DNA of 64,000 nucleotides from positions 1,111,624-1,175,623 of the forward strand of contig CAJNOP010000044.1 of NCBI GenBank assembly GCA_905250075.1, in the 5' to 3' direction. Made by a program: the position numbers and the translations under genes. Positions within the stretch are counted from its first letter, which is position 1; the number at the start of each line of letters is the position of its first letter. The stretch comes from Rotaria sp. Silwood1. Taxonomy: Eukaryota > Rotifera > Eurotatoria > Philodinida > Philodinidae. The notes beneath the pieces are model-generated. The model worked only from the letters and a program-made list of their open reading frames with translations, was not told the DNA's origin and made no database searches. This document shows positions 35,817 through 47,691 of the stretch, piece after piece.

Positions 35817-38800
35817 TTAACTAATAGCTGCTTTACTAATCATTTCATAAGCTGATGTTTGATTATCCGTTAGATGAATAATATTTCCATCATCATTAGT
35901 CAATGCTAAAATAAATGAATAGAAATTTATGTATTTTTCAATATTAAATTTCTTATTTTTCTATTTACTTAATTCATCCATATCATCAACATTTGAGATT
36001 ACTGGTGAAAAAAGAATTAAAACAGCGAAAACATATATATTCAACATACCATAAATTCCTAGAAATCAAATTAAAATAAATAAAAATCTTTTCTTTTCTT
36101 ACCAGTTATAAATGCTCCAGAATATTGAATTTTCGATGGTTTTTCTTTATTCCAAACCCATTGTGTTTCATAAATTTGACTTAAATAATACCAAATAATG
36201 GTAAGTACAGCACAAAGAATTGTTGTTAATAATAAAAATTGAAATCGATAAAATGCTCCCTTTAAAATAAATAAAAAAACTAAAAATTAACTCTTTGTTT
36301 TTTTTTGTCTTCATTTTCATTCATCAAACCTGATACATTAAACGTCGAATACGACGCATAGCTGCAAGTTCACCTTGTTTACTACGAATATTCCAAAAAA
36401 CACGTACAACAAGATTAATAAGAAAGATAATATAAATAAAACCAGATAAACCAGCAAGTATAAAAAATATTAAACCTGCATAATGACCAGTACGTGTTGA
36501 CCATATGGAATAAAATGGATTCCAAAGTTGAAATCCTCTACAAAAACAAAATTAGATAATTATTTACTTTTTATTTCTTATTTACCTTTGACATAATTCA
36601 AAAATGAATAAAATACTTGCAGCAAACCAAAGTAAAACAATATATTTTCCATATGACCAAAAACTATAATTAGCACCTTTGTCCTATATAAATATTATAA
36701 ACATATTAATTATTTAAAATAAAACAAGAAAAAGAATTATTTACTATAATATGTTCACCAGCAAAAAATAGCCAAAATGTTAAAAGAACAGTAAGAAAAA
36801 ATCCTTGTCGAATTTCACTATAGATTTGAAAACCATTGAAAGGTATTATAAGTGTTAACCATTCGATAGGAGCTAAAATTAGATGAATTTTATCATATGT
36901 AGGTTATGCAAGTTAACACTAACCATTTAGTATACATATTGATAGACCAAGTAAAAATAATAATCTAAATACAAAATATTAATATTTTATATTTTCAAGG
37001 AAATACTCATGAATGATTAAAAACAATTGTTTTTAATGTTAAAGGTGAATAAGCAAATAAAATAGTAGCTTGAAAATCGTGTAATATTTTCTCAATTAAT
37101 TGAATCTTTGGTGTTCGATGACTATTTTTTAGAAGACCTACTGATAAAACAATTATAAAAATGAAGTTTTGATCTTGTCGTCTATATGCTACTCCTATCG
37201 ATAGAACGATCGGATACATTTGAAGTAGTTTAGTTAATTCAGTAAGAATTAAAAGAAATAAAATGATTTGAAAATTCGTACTTTTCTCTTCTAGAATGAT
37301 AATTTTGATAAGACACGAATAATGTCTATTTTTTTTCTTCACATAGTATGATAAAACAAAAGGGGAAGGAGTAAAAAAAAAACAAATATTTTTAACACTA
37401 AATGTACTATACGTATGATTTTACAAAACATCTCTTGAACCCCTAAGTAATAATATAATCAATGGAGATATTTTATTAATGATAAATATTTTGTTCAACT
37501 TATAATGTGATAATATTTGCATTACATATATCTTTCCTTCTTTAATTTCTCGATGCTTGCAATACACATTTTCGATGATATGTATATTAGTAGAAAAAAA
37601 TTTCTAAGAGAAAATGTTATTTTTTCAAACTTCTCGATTTTCTATATGTAGCTTGTCAGAAACAAAATAATAAAACAATCTAATATCCTTTTTTTTAAGC
37701 AACCGATAGATCATATAGGTCTACACAAATCATATGATTCGGCATTTTTTCTATGTTTCTATCAATGTTCATGTCCATAGACATTTGAGACCAAAAGATT
37801 AATAAAAAAAAAAATTATAATAGAATAGACAAATCATACTCTATATAAATCTAAAGAAATGATTTCTTTCTCATCTTTTTGCTCTAACATGATAGAACTT
37901 CTTAACTGTATTGATCAAATTAAAACCTCACGTATATCTAACACTATATTTAAATTACTAATTACTTAGTATTTAGAAAATAAACGATTCAATATAATTA
38001 TATAGAAATATTATTGTACTACTTCTTAATTCAAAATTATAGCTATCGAGAAGATATAAATAGCATATCGATAATTCTACGAATTGATTTAACTATGAAC
38101 GTATCAAATTCTTACTAAAGAATGTCTTCCTATATGTCATCTAGAAATATGTGAGTTCAAGTCCAAATCTCAATGTTGAGAAAACTATTCTAGAATTTAT
38201 TTGTATCACATAGATTATTTAACTATAATCATTTTGTTCCTATCAAAACAACTTTTTTCTCGTGATTTTCGATCTCGATAAAATTCTAAATTTGGATTCT
38301 CAACACCTTTGATATCATCTCATGATTCTTATATCTAAAACATTGATTCATTCATTCATTATGTAAATTATAAATGTCCTTAGATATCAAAAAAAAACAA
38401 AATCAAAATGAAAACATGTATTTTCGAAATTAGATATCTAATCTTATCGATATCTTGTTTTATCTTTTATATATATGTCTGAAATTGTTTCTGATGTTTT
38501 TGGTTTTTTTTTTTTTTTATTGAAATTTCAGTCAAATAATTACTTGTCAAGATTAGAATATTTTTTTTGTGCACGTTTCATTTGTCGACAAAACCAAATA
38601 AGAGCAGCAAGAACAATTGGAAATGTTATTGTTTTTAATATATACCATACTTTTGTAAAAGTTTCTGTTTGATAAATAACCTAAATATAAATATAAAGAT
38701 GATTTAAAAACAAAAAAATAAATAAAACTAATAATTAATACTAACAACAAATTTAAATGATTTAAGTTTACCAATATTTTGTGAAAGACCATATTCATCA

Positions 38801-39636
38801 ATAATTTTTAAATTAATTAAATAATATGGATATTTTAATGTAGATAATTCCAAAAAAGCTAATGATTCACATGTATATCTAACAGGAATATTCTAAATAA
38901 AATACATAAATATTACTTTATTAAATAACTTAAAAAAGATAATAATACTTTATTTTCACTATTATAATCATATATTGGTTGACATTTTATTGAACGAGAT
39001 TCACGTGATTTAACTTCTAATTTCCATTCGGATTTTGAATTTGCATGCATTTCATCAGTTTTATAACCAAGACGAACATCATATGTTAAAATTGCATTTG
39101 AACCTTTAAAAAATTAGAATTCATAATTCAAAAAAAAACGAATAATTCAAGATAAAATTTACTTAAAGTAACTCGTGAATCATATTCAATATGTGGTATA
39201 ATAAATGATGTTAATGTTTGAAACCATGGTGTAATACGTGGCAATTGTATAACAAAAACAAAATCTTTCCAAGTTTTGTTCTATAGAGGAAAAAGAAATT
39301 TATAATAAAATAAATAAAAATTTTATTTTAATTCAATTATACAATTTCAAAATTTAAATCAACTTCATCACAATTTCTTTCGGACATAAGATAAGTCCAT
39401 TGATGATTTTTTTTATGTTGACATACTGTAAATTCATAATCTTTAGCATATGCTGGTTTTGTTCCTAAACAAAAAAAGAAAAATATAATAAGAATTAACA
39501 TTCTTTTATCTTTTAAATACAAACCAACAATAAGACCACCAATAAGAAAATAAATTATTTGAATAATTAATAAACAAATAAGAAAAATTAAAAGTTTTCT
39601 TCGTGTTAATTGTTCTAATAGAACAAGATAAACCAT
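35817..39636 (-). CDS. WLS: Wntless (WLS/Evi/GPR177), Wnt secretion receptor
   Basis: Thirteen exons in order 39636-39525, 39464-39343, 39280-39163, 39103-38949, 38892-38746, 38680-38544, 36964-36924, 36872-36745, 36683-36586, 36537-36330, 36259-36103, 36058-35969 and 35905-35817 join in phase to 533 aa (human 541). Family landmarks in order: N-terminal membrane anchor, lumenal CQHKKNHQWTY and PRITPWFQ, then TFTKVWYILKTITFP, LNAPIEW, EIRQGFF, FFAGEHI, LWNPFYSIWSTRTGHYAGLI and YRFQFLLLT...SGAFITGIYGMLNIYVF. WLS carries lipidated Wnt from the ER and Golgi to the cell surface. Intron 6 (36965-38543, 1.6 kb) is far longer than the others; exon 6 joins exon 7 cleanly as NLDKLLFLLG, aligning with human VLLEKVIFALG. 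The start lies 292 bp from the divergent kinase gene. Confidence 0.93.
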
Positions 39637-39928
39637 TTTTATTTCCTATCTCTTTTTTTAATATTTCAAAATAAAGATAAAAACAAAAACAAAAAGAATA
39701 AAGACAAAAGAATTATAATTTTTCTCTTTTTTTTATCAATTACACATGCTTGTCATACAGTTTTATACAAACGAATAATTATAAAGGTCACTAGATGTCA
39801 GCTAAAATATATTATTCTTTTGAGTTGCAAAATCTAGCAAATGAATCATACATTTCTTCTACACACCTACGACAGTGGCTTTTTAACATTCTATATTATT
39901 TTGTTTTGATGATTTAGTTTACCCGATC
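39637..39928. promoter_or_regulatory. Shared intergenic region of divergent WLS and kinase genes
   Basis: Only 292 bp separate the two start codons, which face away from each other. The interval must hold the 5' ends of both transcripts and probably a bidirectional promoter. I see no TATA box placed convincingly for either gene. Confidence 0.5.
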
Positions 39929-42900
39929 ATGTTACGAATATTAGTAATAATTATATTCTTATCATATTATCAAATTGAAAGTAAAAAAACAAAATGAGTT
40001 TATGTTGATTGATATGAAGTTTTTTTATTTCATTTAAAGGTGTTCAAATTGAATATCCAGCTAATATACATGTTAAAGAACAAATACGTACAGATATTAA
40101 TTCAATTGATCAAATTTTTCGATATTATATTATACCACGAGAAATTCAATTTCATGCCGATGCATTACAAGGTCGATTACCATTTTTTTTAAAATGTAAA
40201 GGATCAAAAAGTTCAATAAATTTTACTGTTCCAACAACAGCAATTGATGTAAGTTTAGTTATTTGAAATATAAAACTAAAAAAAAAGAAGTTATTTTTAA
40301 TTTTAAAAATTAAAACCAAACCAAACAAATATTTATAAGTCAATAAAATTATTATTTTTTTTTTAAATAGCATTTATCACTTGATATGGATCATAATTCA
40401 TATATAATTACTGCTACATTAAGAAGAAATCAACTTCGTTCAGAACTTGTCGGACGTTATACATGTTCAGAAACGATTGATGATAAACGATCTGAAACAT
40501 CTGTTCATGTATTTATTCAAGGTATATAATTTTCTTTTTTCATATACAAAAAAAAAACAAAAACGAAAATTAACTATGAACTTTTTTTTTGTTTTAGATG
40601 GAACTTCAGTATTTACAAAAAGAGTTTATCCTAAAGTTTTTCCACAAACAGGTATTCATTTTTTTAATTTACCATGTCAAACAACCAGTTGGTATCCACG
40701 AATGTCATGTCCAACTCATTTAAGTCAATGTCAACCACGTGAATGTAATGCTAAAGAACGTCAAGTTAATGAACTTAAATGTAATATACCTAAATGTGAT
40801 GGACAAGATATATGTATTCCTGTTTATTATACACCAACAAATTTACAACCAACCGTTAGTTCGAATAACAATCAACTCAAAAATTCAAAATCAATTAATT
40901 GATTATTTTTGTTTTGTTTTGTTTTTCTAGAAAGTTTTTTTTGATCCACAAATCGGTTTTGCATTAGAAAATCCAATAATACCAAAAGAATTGACTGAAT
41001 TTACTTGTATGAGTAATTATACACCTAGTCAAATATCAAGAATTCCATTTGATTCATTCGATCGTATGATTAATTATACATGGAAATTTATTTATTTATT
41101 TTTTTAATATCTAAAATTTTGTTTTTCTCTAGCTGATTATATTCTAATTCATCAATCAAGTTTAAATGTAATGCCTGATGAAATGTTAAGATTAAGTTGT
41201 GAAATTCAATATGGAACAAAAGTTGGTCGAAAAATACCAAACATTTTTTGGTATGAAGATATTTATAATGTAAAGTATTTGTTTATTAAAATCATAATAA
41301 TTTATTAATCAATTATTTATTTATTTTCTTTTAGCTTAATCTTGTTGCAAATGAAACTGGAAAACCTTCATTTAATGATTTTACACAAATTTATAGTCGA
41401 AATAGTTCAATAACTCTTCGTGGTTTTAAAGCACATCAAATTTATAGATTTTATTGTGTACGTGTATCTGAACAAGGAATTTATTCACGTTCTGTTGATA
41501 TTACATGTGTTGATAGTATGTTATTATATAATAACTTATAAACATTAATAAAAAAAAATATTATTCTTTTTTTTTTTTGTTTTTTTAAGAACCTTCACTT
41601 GATCTTGAAATTACTTCAAGTGGTTCAGATACAGATATTCCAGTATCTTATGGTTCAGATAGTAGTTATGATATAACTATTTTTACTGTTCCACGTTCAA
41701 AAATTCGACTTGACTTAACACGTAATGGAGTATCTTTAGAAAATGATAAACGATTTGAATTAAAACTTGAGTGAGTATTTTAAATAATACGCATATATAA
41801 GAACGAAATGCAAATCAGTAAATATTCACATAACTTCTTCTTATATATTCACAGTTAGACAAAAAGGTATTTTTGTGTGTTTGTAATCTATATAGCATGA
41901 AGTCTTGTGATTAGACAAAAAAAAACAACATGCGATCTTATTTATATAGAATATATTTCATTCGTTATTTTTAAGTTCGGATCGTGAAAATCAATATTAT
42001 GAATATACATTAACGATTTATAATATTACATTCAAAGATGAAACAGATATAAAAATTGTTGCAAAATCTTCTGAATTAGAAAGAACGAAAACTATTAAAC
42101 CAATTGTAACTGGTAATCCTATTGGTCAATTATCTTTTCTATCAAATGATATTAAAAGTACAATACCATGGCGTGATCAATATAATAAAAATAAATTAAA
42201 TATTGATTCATATGGTATATATGAACGTGAATCTTATCAAATTGTTTGTACAGTTTGTCATCGTGCTGATATAGTACGACCATTAAATGTATTTATTCAT
42301 GATATTCAATGTTCAATTGACAATTGTTTATCAGATATTATTGATAAAACATGTCGATCATCATCGAATCCACGTGTATTACATACAACAGTAAAAAATA
42401 TAGATAGTTTTACAACACAATTTATTAGTAGTGAATCCGAAATTATTAATGATCCATCAATTGGTCATCAATATGTTTGTTGTTATGAACAAACTGGATC
42501 AATTATGCTTGCAAAATCATTAACAGCATTAGCACGTAAGAAAAAAAACAAAACTAATTGAGATGAACATTAAAAAAAAACAAAAAAAGAATATAAATTC
42601 TTTATTTTTCATTTAAGGTAATCGTGATATGTTTGTTGTACAGAAACCAGAATTTAGTTTAGTTACTGGTGATATTTTAAAATATAGATGTGAAAGTCAT
42701 GATATGATTTATGATGATCTTCGAATGATTTATAATGATGGTTTATTTACATATGAAAGAAATCGTTTTGATCCTCAATGGTATTTATTCGGAACTAAAC
42801 AACCGAAACAAACTGATCTCGAATGGTCAACATCAACAAGGTTTTTTTTCTTTTTTTGTTTTAATCTGATATTATTTTATGTCTATATATATATTAGTGA

Positions 42901-45900
42901 AACTATTCGAGATACAATTATTGAAGTAAAAACATTACCACTTAGAAAAATTGGTAAAATTGGTTTTCTTCAATGTATGGCTTTATCTAAACGACCAGAT
43001 GTCATCTCAAATATGAATGATACATATAATATTCATGTAGATGGTAAATTCTAATAAATTGTTTTGTAGAATTTTTTTTATGAAAGAGTTTTTTTTTTGT
43101 TTTTTAAAGATCCTGTACCATTAAGATTTAAAAATAATTTACCAGCAATTGAAAAACTTGAACGAAAATCAGGTACTAATGTTGTTTTTGATTGTTTATA
43201 TGATGGACGACCACAGCCAAAAGTCATTTGGCTTAAAGGAAAATTACCTTTGTCAAGTGATAATTCAACATTACAAATTCGTGATAATAATGGAAGGTAA
43301 AAAATAAATTTTATTTTAATTCATAGAATATTAGTTTCTTGTACATAAGAGAATAGTTTTTCATAGTATAAAAGACTATTCATATAGATCATAGATATGC
43401 ACAAAACTTGAATGTTCGAGTTTGAGTTCGTTCTTGTTCGAAATTATTTTGAGTCAATTAATAAAAGAAAAGAGTTCAAACTTGACTATGATAGATCTAA
43501 ACATAGTAAAATAAATGATTCAAAAACTGAAGATCTGAAGACATACTTGAACTTTAGGGTACTTTCATGATTACACATGTATCTCAAGAAATGCTTGAGT
43601 AATCACCTAAATATTCGATACTGTTTGAATTGATTGGATAGTTTCCGAGACTGAATAGGAACTGTACACTGAATTAGAAATCGGATTCGATGCATACTCA
43701 GATATGTATTTAAAAACTAACCTATATTCTATTTATATGATATTTTGAATTAAGTGTTCATATCACTCGTGTTCAAGCTTCTGATACTGGTTATTATACA
43801 TGTGAATTAATAAATGGTCGTGATCAAACTTTACGTCGAAGTTTTGATTTACGTGTTAAAAGTAAAATAAGAAAAGAAAATGAATTCTTTTTTTTGTTTT
43901 TCTTATGACTATTTCTATCTTTTTTTTTTCTATTTAGCACCATATATACATTCAAGATATCGTCGATTAATATTCATATTTATAATATTATCTGCTTGTT
44001 TAATACTTATTCTACTTATTTTACTTATTATTCTTGGTGTAAAATATTATAAAATGAAAAAAATTGTTAAATCAAGTATTTTTCATGCTCAACAACCAGA
44101 TCAACCTGAAGATGAATCTCAACCACCAATGGCACAATTAACACGTATACGTTTACCAGATAATTTTGCATCAACACAACAAGTTCGTACATTACTTGGT
44201 TATGTTAATAATACATTAACACCTACTGTAGAAGATGATTTTAAAGAACTTGGTCATGGTCAATATGGTGTTGTTTATCAAGTACGTTTACCAGATGTTG
44301 GTCTTGTTGCTGCTAAATTATTACCAGAATCTATACGTAATATTGAACGTCGTCGTGATAAACGTAAAAAAGGTGATGATAATGAAGAAAGTCAAGAAAT
44401 GATTACAAAAAAACATGAAGAACAAAAGAAAAAAGCTGCTGAAATGTTAATTGATGAAATAAAAGTTATGCATAAAGCTGGTAAACATATTAATATTGTT
44501 TCATTACTTAAAGTTGCATATCCAGAAACAAAAATAAAATATATACTAACAGGTGGTCTTATACGTGATGAAGATTCATTTTATTTAATGGAATTATGTT
44601 CAAATGGTTCACTTGAATCAATGCTTAAACGTTTTCTTAAAATATCATCAAATATATCAGATAAAAAATTATCATTATATGAAACACTTGCTAAACAAAA
44701 TGAACCAGGAATGACTATTACACAAGCATATAATTCATGTATATTAACAGATGATGATTTAATTTTAGCTGCTTATCAAGTTGCTTGTGGTGTTGATTAT
44801 TTAAATAGAAAACAAATAGCACATTGTGATATAGCAGCACGAAATGTTTTAGTTAGTTCAAGATTTATTATGAAAATATGTGATTTTGGGTAGATATTTT
44901 TCTTGAAGCTTTTTTTTTTAATTCAAATTTTTAAATATATATGTTTTATTTTGTTTTTTTTTAGTTTAGCAACATGGACAACATATAAAAATTATCGTGA
45001 ACAACTTGCACAAAATGAAAGTGTACAACTTCAAAAGAAACATGTATGTCGTTCGACGGCAAAAAAAAACAAGAGAATCGTTTTGTAAGATTAAGATGTT
45101 TTTTTTTTTTGTTATTTGTAGAATGAATTAGCAACACATAATTTAACACCAGAACTTGCTCGAGCTATTTTACGTGCATCAACTCCTGATGAACGTCTTT
45201 TACTTAATAAAACATCAATAAAATCTGATGTGTAAGTAAATTTACTTTTTATGATTTTAATTTTTTTTTTTACATAAATAGATGGTCATTTGGAATATTT
45301 CTTTGGACATTATTTCTTAAATGTAAGTATTTTATTTTGTATTTTTATTATATAAATTATTTGTTTTTTCAAGGTCGAATTCGACCATTTAATAAACTTT
45401 TAGAAGAAATGGAAAATAAATCTGATGGTGAAAGTTTTTTTCATCGACTTGCACGTGTTGTTAGTGATGGTCGTGTTCTAAAATATATTGATTATCAACC
45501 AGAAATTCCACGTAAAATGTAAGAATTTATCCATAATTAAGATTAAAAATTATTTTGAATTAAAACTTTTGTTTTTTTTTTTTGTTTGATATATTAATGT
45601 TAATATGAATTAGTCTATTCATCGAAATTAGAATTACCAAAAAAAATAGGATTTGAAGAATAGTAGAAGTATATTGTAAAATTTGATATTAAAATTAAAA
45701 GTATATGAAAAACCGAAAAATTTTATAACATGATTTGTATTTATCTTGTTCAAGATGGGAAATAAATGTCTTCTTCGATTAGCTTGACATTCAGATAGAC
45801 CTTGTAATGAATACCTATAAAAATATCAGTTGTGTCGAAGTATGCTTTGAAATTAGAATTGTACAGATAGAATTTACTAACTAAATAGAAAGATTAGATG

Positions 45901-47263
45901 TGAGAATAAACAATTATGATGTTCAAGTTTAGATCAAAGATATTTTTCGATCGATTCAATTTAAAAGAAATCTAATTTATCTTCGATCGAAATACATTAT
46001 AAGATTTTTTTTATCAATAGTAATCGTTTTTTGATTACTAATGGATTTTCTTTTTCATACAAAAGATTTCATTCTCTTTCATTATTCACTAATGTTCCTT
46101 TATTACAGTTATAATTGTTTTTTTTTATTTATTCTAAACTCTTTCTTAGTAATATTCTTTTACTAGCTCAAATATTTCGATGAATGATACATTAACTGTT
46201 TGAGTGGGAAAAAGATATCTAGAAATAATGATTATTTTCAGTTACAATGGTTTCGATTTTGATTAAACATATAAAATTAAAAGGGATAAATAAACACTAA
46301 GAACAATTCGATGATATGAAAAAATGATCGAAGTTTTTCAATGAGATTTATTCTTTTATTTTTTTTGTCTTCTTGCCATATCAGTGCTCATGAAATTAAT
46401 TCAATCTAATGAAAATACAATGTGATATCTTTAATTGATGAAGGAAATTCTCTGGATCGATTAATCGATTTTCTATTAAAAAATACAATATCTTGATAAC
46501 AATGAACTAATGATTCGAGCTTCTTCTAAGCATTAAAAATTATGTTTCGTTTGTAAAAATCTATTTCATTGTTTTAGTTATGCCCTTATTCGAGAATGTC
46601 TAGTTGAAGAAAATCATCGACCAACAATGACACGAATTCGTGCTCTTTTATGTCATTCAAAAATGTTATCAAAACAAGCTTTTGATGTATGTATTAAATT
46701 AATTATTTTCTTTCAATATTTTACATGAAAATTATATACTTTTTTTGTAATATTCTTAATAGTATTATCGAAATGAATATAATCGTTATCAAGAAGAAGA
46801 TCCAACAGATGAGAATCGTCTCATTTTTGGTGAAGAACAAGGTATTAGTGACTTACCATCATTTGATGATGATAATAGTACTAGTTCATCGAATCCTCCT
46901 CGTAATAATGATGTCACATATCGTTCAACATCAACAAATAATTATTATCCAACAACAAGTGATAATACATCACATACATATTTATCTCAATCAGATAAAG
47001 ATTATTCTGAACAAAAAGATGATTCATATTTAACACCATCGACAACATCAACAAAAACAGATAATAATCAACAACAACGAACAATAGCTGGTAATATATC
47101 AGATAAATTAGTACCATTAATTAAAGATAATAAGAACATTTCAACAATTGAATCAAATATTCCTCCTGTCATTCCTAAAGTTCGTGCACCATTAAGACCA
47201 CCTCCACCTCCACCACGTTCATCAATAAAACGTGATAATGAAGGTGGTGATAGTTATGTATGA
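39929..47263 (+). CDS. Ig-domain receptor tyrosine kinase (VEGFR/PDGFR-like), atypical catalytic motifs
   Basis: Twenty exons join in phase to 1486 aa: 39929-39980, 40040-40248, 40371-40521, 40598-40854, 40931-41063, 41133-41269, 41335-41515, 41590-41770, 41976-42535, 42618-42840, 42898-43043, 43110-43296, 43755-43861, 43938-44889, 44965-45043, 45122-45231, 45282-45322, 45374-45518, 46578-46686, 46763-47263. A signal peptide (MLRILVIIIFLSYY) precedes an ~830-residue ectodomain with Ig-type signatures (GRYTCSE, ASDTGYYTCEL). A transmembrane helix lies at about 851-877. The kinase domain has GHGQYG (947), the lysine in VAAK (968), a charged insert before helix C, a kinase insert, HCDIAARN (1137), DFG (1157) and SDVWSFG. 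HRD is changed to HCD, and the APE segment is not recognisable. The tail ends DSYV, a class I PDZ-ligand pattern. Poly(A) signal at 47562-47567. Long ectodomain plus kinase insert suggest the VEGFR/PDGFR group, not certain. Confidence 0.9.
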
Positions 47264-47359
47264 ATTCATAATATTCGTAGAAATTAAATTTTTAGTTGAT
47301 GTGCATTGTTCTCGTTTTGTGCTATACACTTTTTTTTTTATTTGTACGAGTTTCGTCTC

Positions 47360-47362
<3 letters not shown>

Positions 47363-47390
<28 letters not shown>
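47363..47390 (+). repeat. (TTA)n microsatellite in kinase 3' UTR
   Basis: About nine TTA/ATT units in a row, between the kinase stop codon and its AATAAA. Confidence 0.85.
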
Positions 47391-47691
47391 GCTTACTCAA
47401 TAGGGATCTGTCTATTTTAATCTTACAGTGCTGTTCTGTGATGTCATTTATAGTTTAAATATTCTTTTTTTTTTAAATGAATTTCTGAACAATTTTTTTT
47501 TTTGCTCTTTTTAAATTTGTTTTTTGCTTCGTGAATCTGTGTATGTTCTCTTTTATAGTTCAATAAACATGATTAAAAAAAAACAAAAACAACAATACCA
47601 CACTTAAATTTAGTAAGAACTTCATGTATATTGAAATAGAATGAACTCCTGAGAAAGAGAATATAACAAAAAACAAAAAAAAAAATAAGCA

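Noticed and set aside
37086-37121. Possible extra WLS exon (HRTPKIQLIEK) in the long intron 6
   Set aside because: The peptide superficially matches the LLEK segment of WLS, but no GT donor exists in the needed phase. Exon 6 joins exon 7 directly as NLDKLLFLLG, which aligns better with other WLS proteins and gives the expected length.
37007-37342. 111-codon minus-strand frame in WLS intron 6
   Set aside because: Hydrophobic and open, but without splice sites or family resemblance; AT-rich DNA yields such frames by chance.
46725-47117. Overlapping frames on both strands in the kinase tail
   Set aside because: Shadows of the last kinase exon (46763-47263), which is in phase with the upstream exons.
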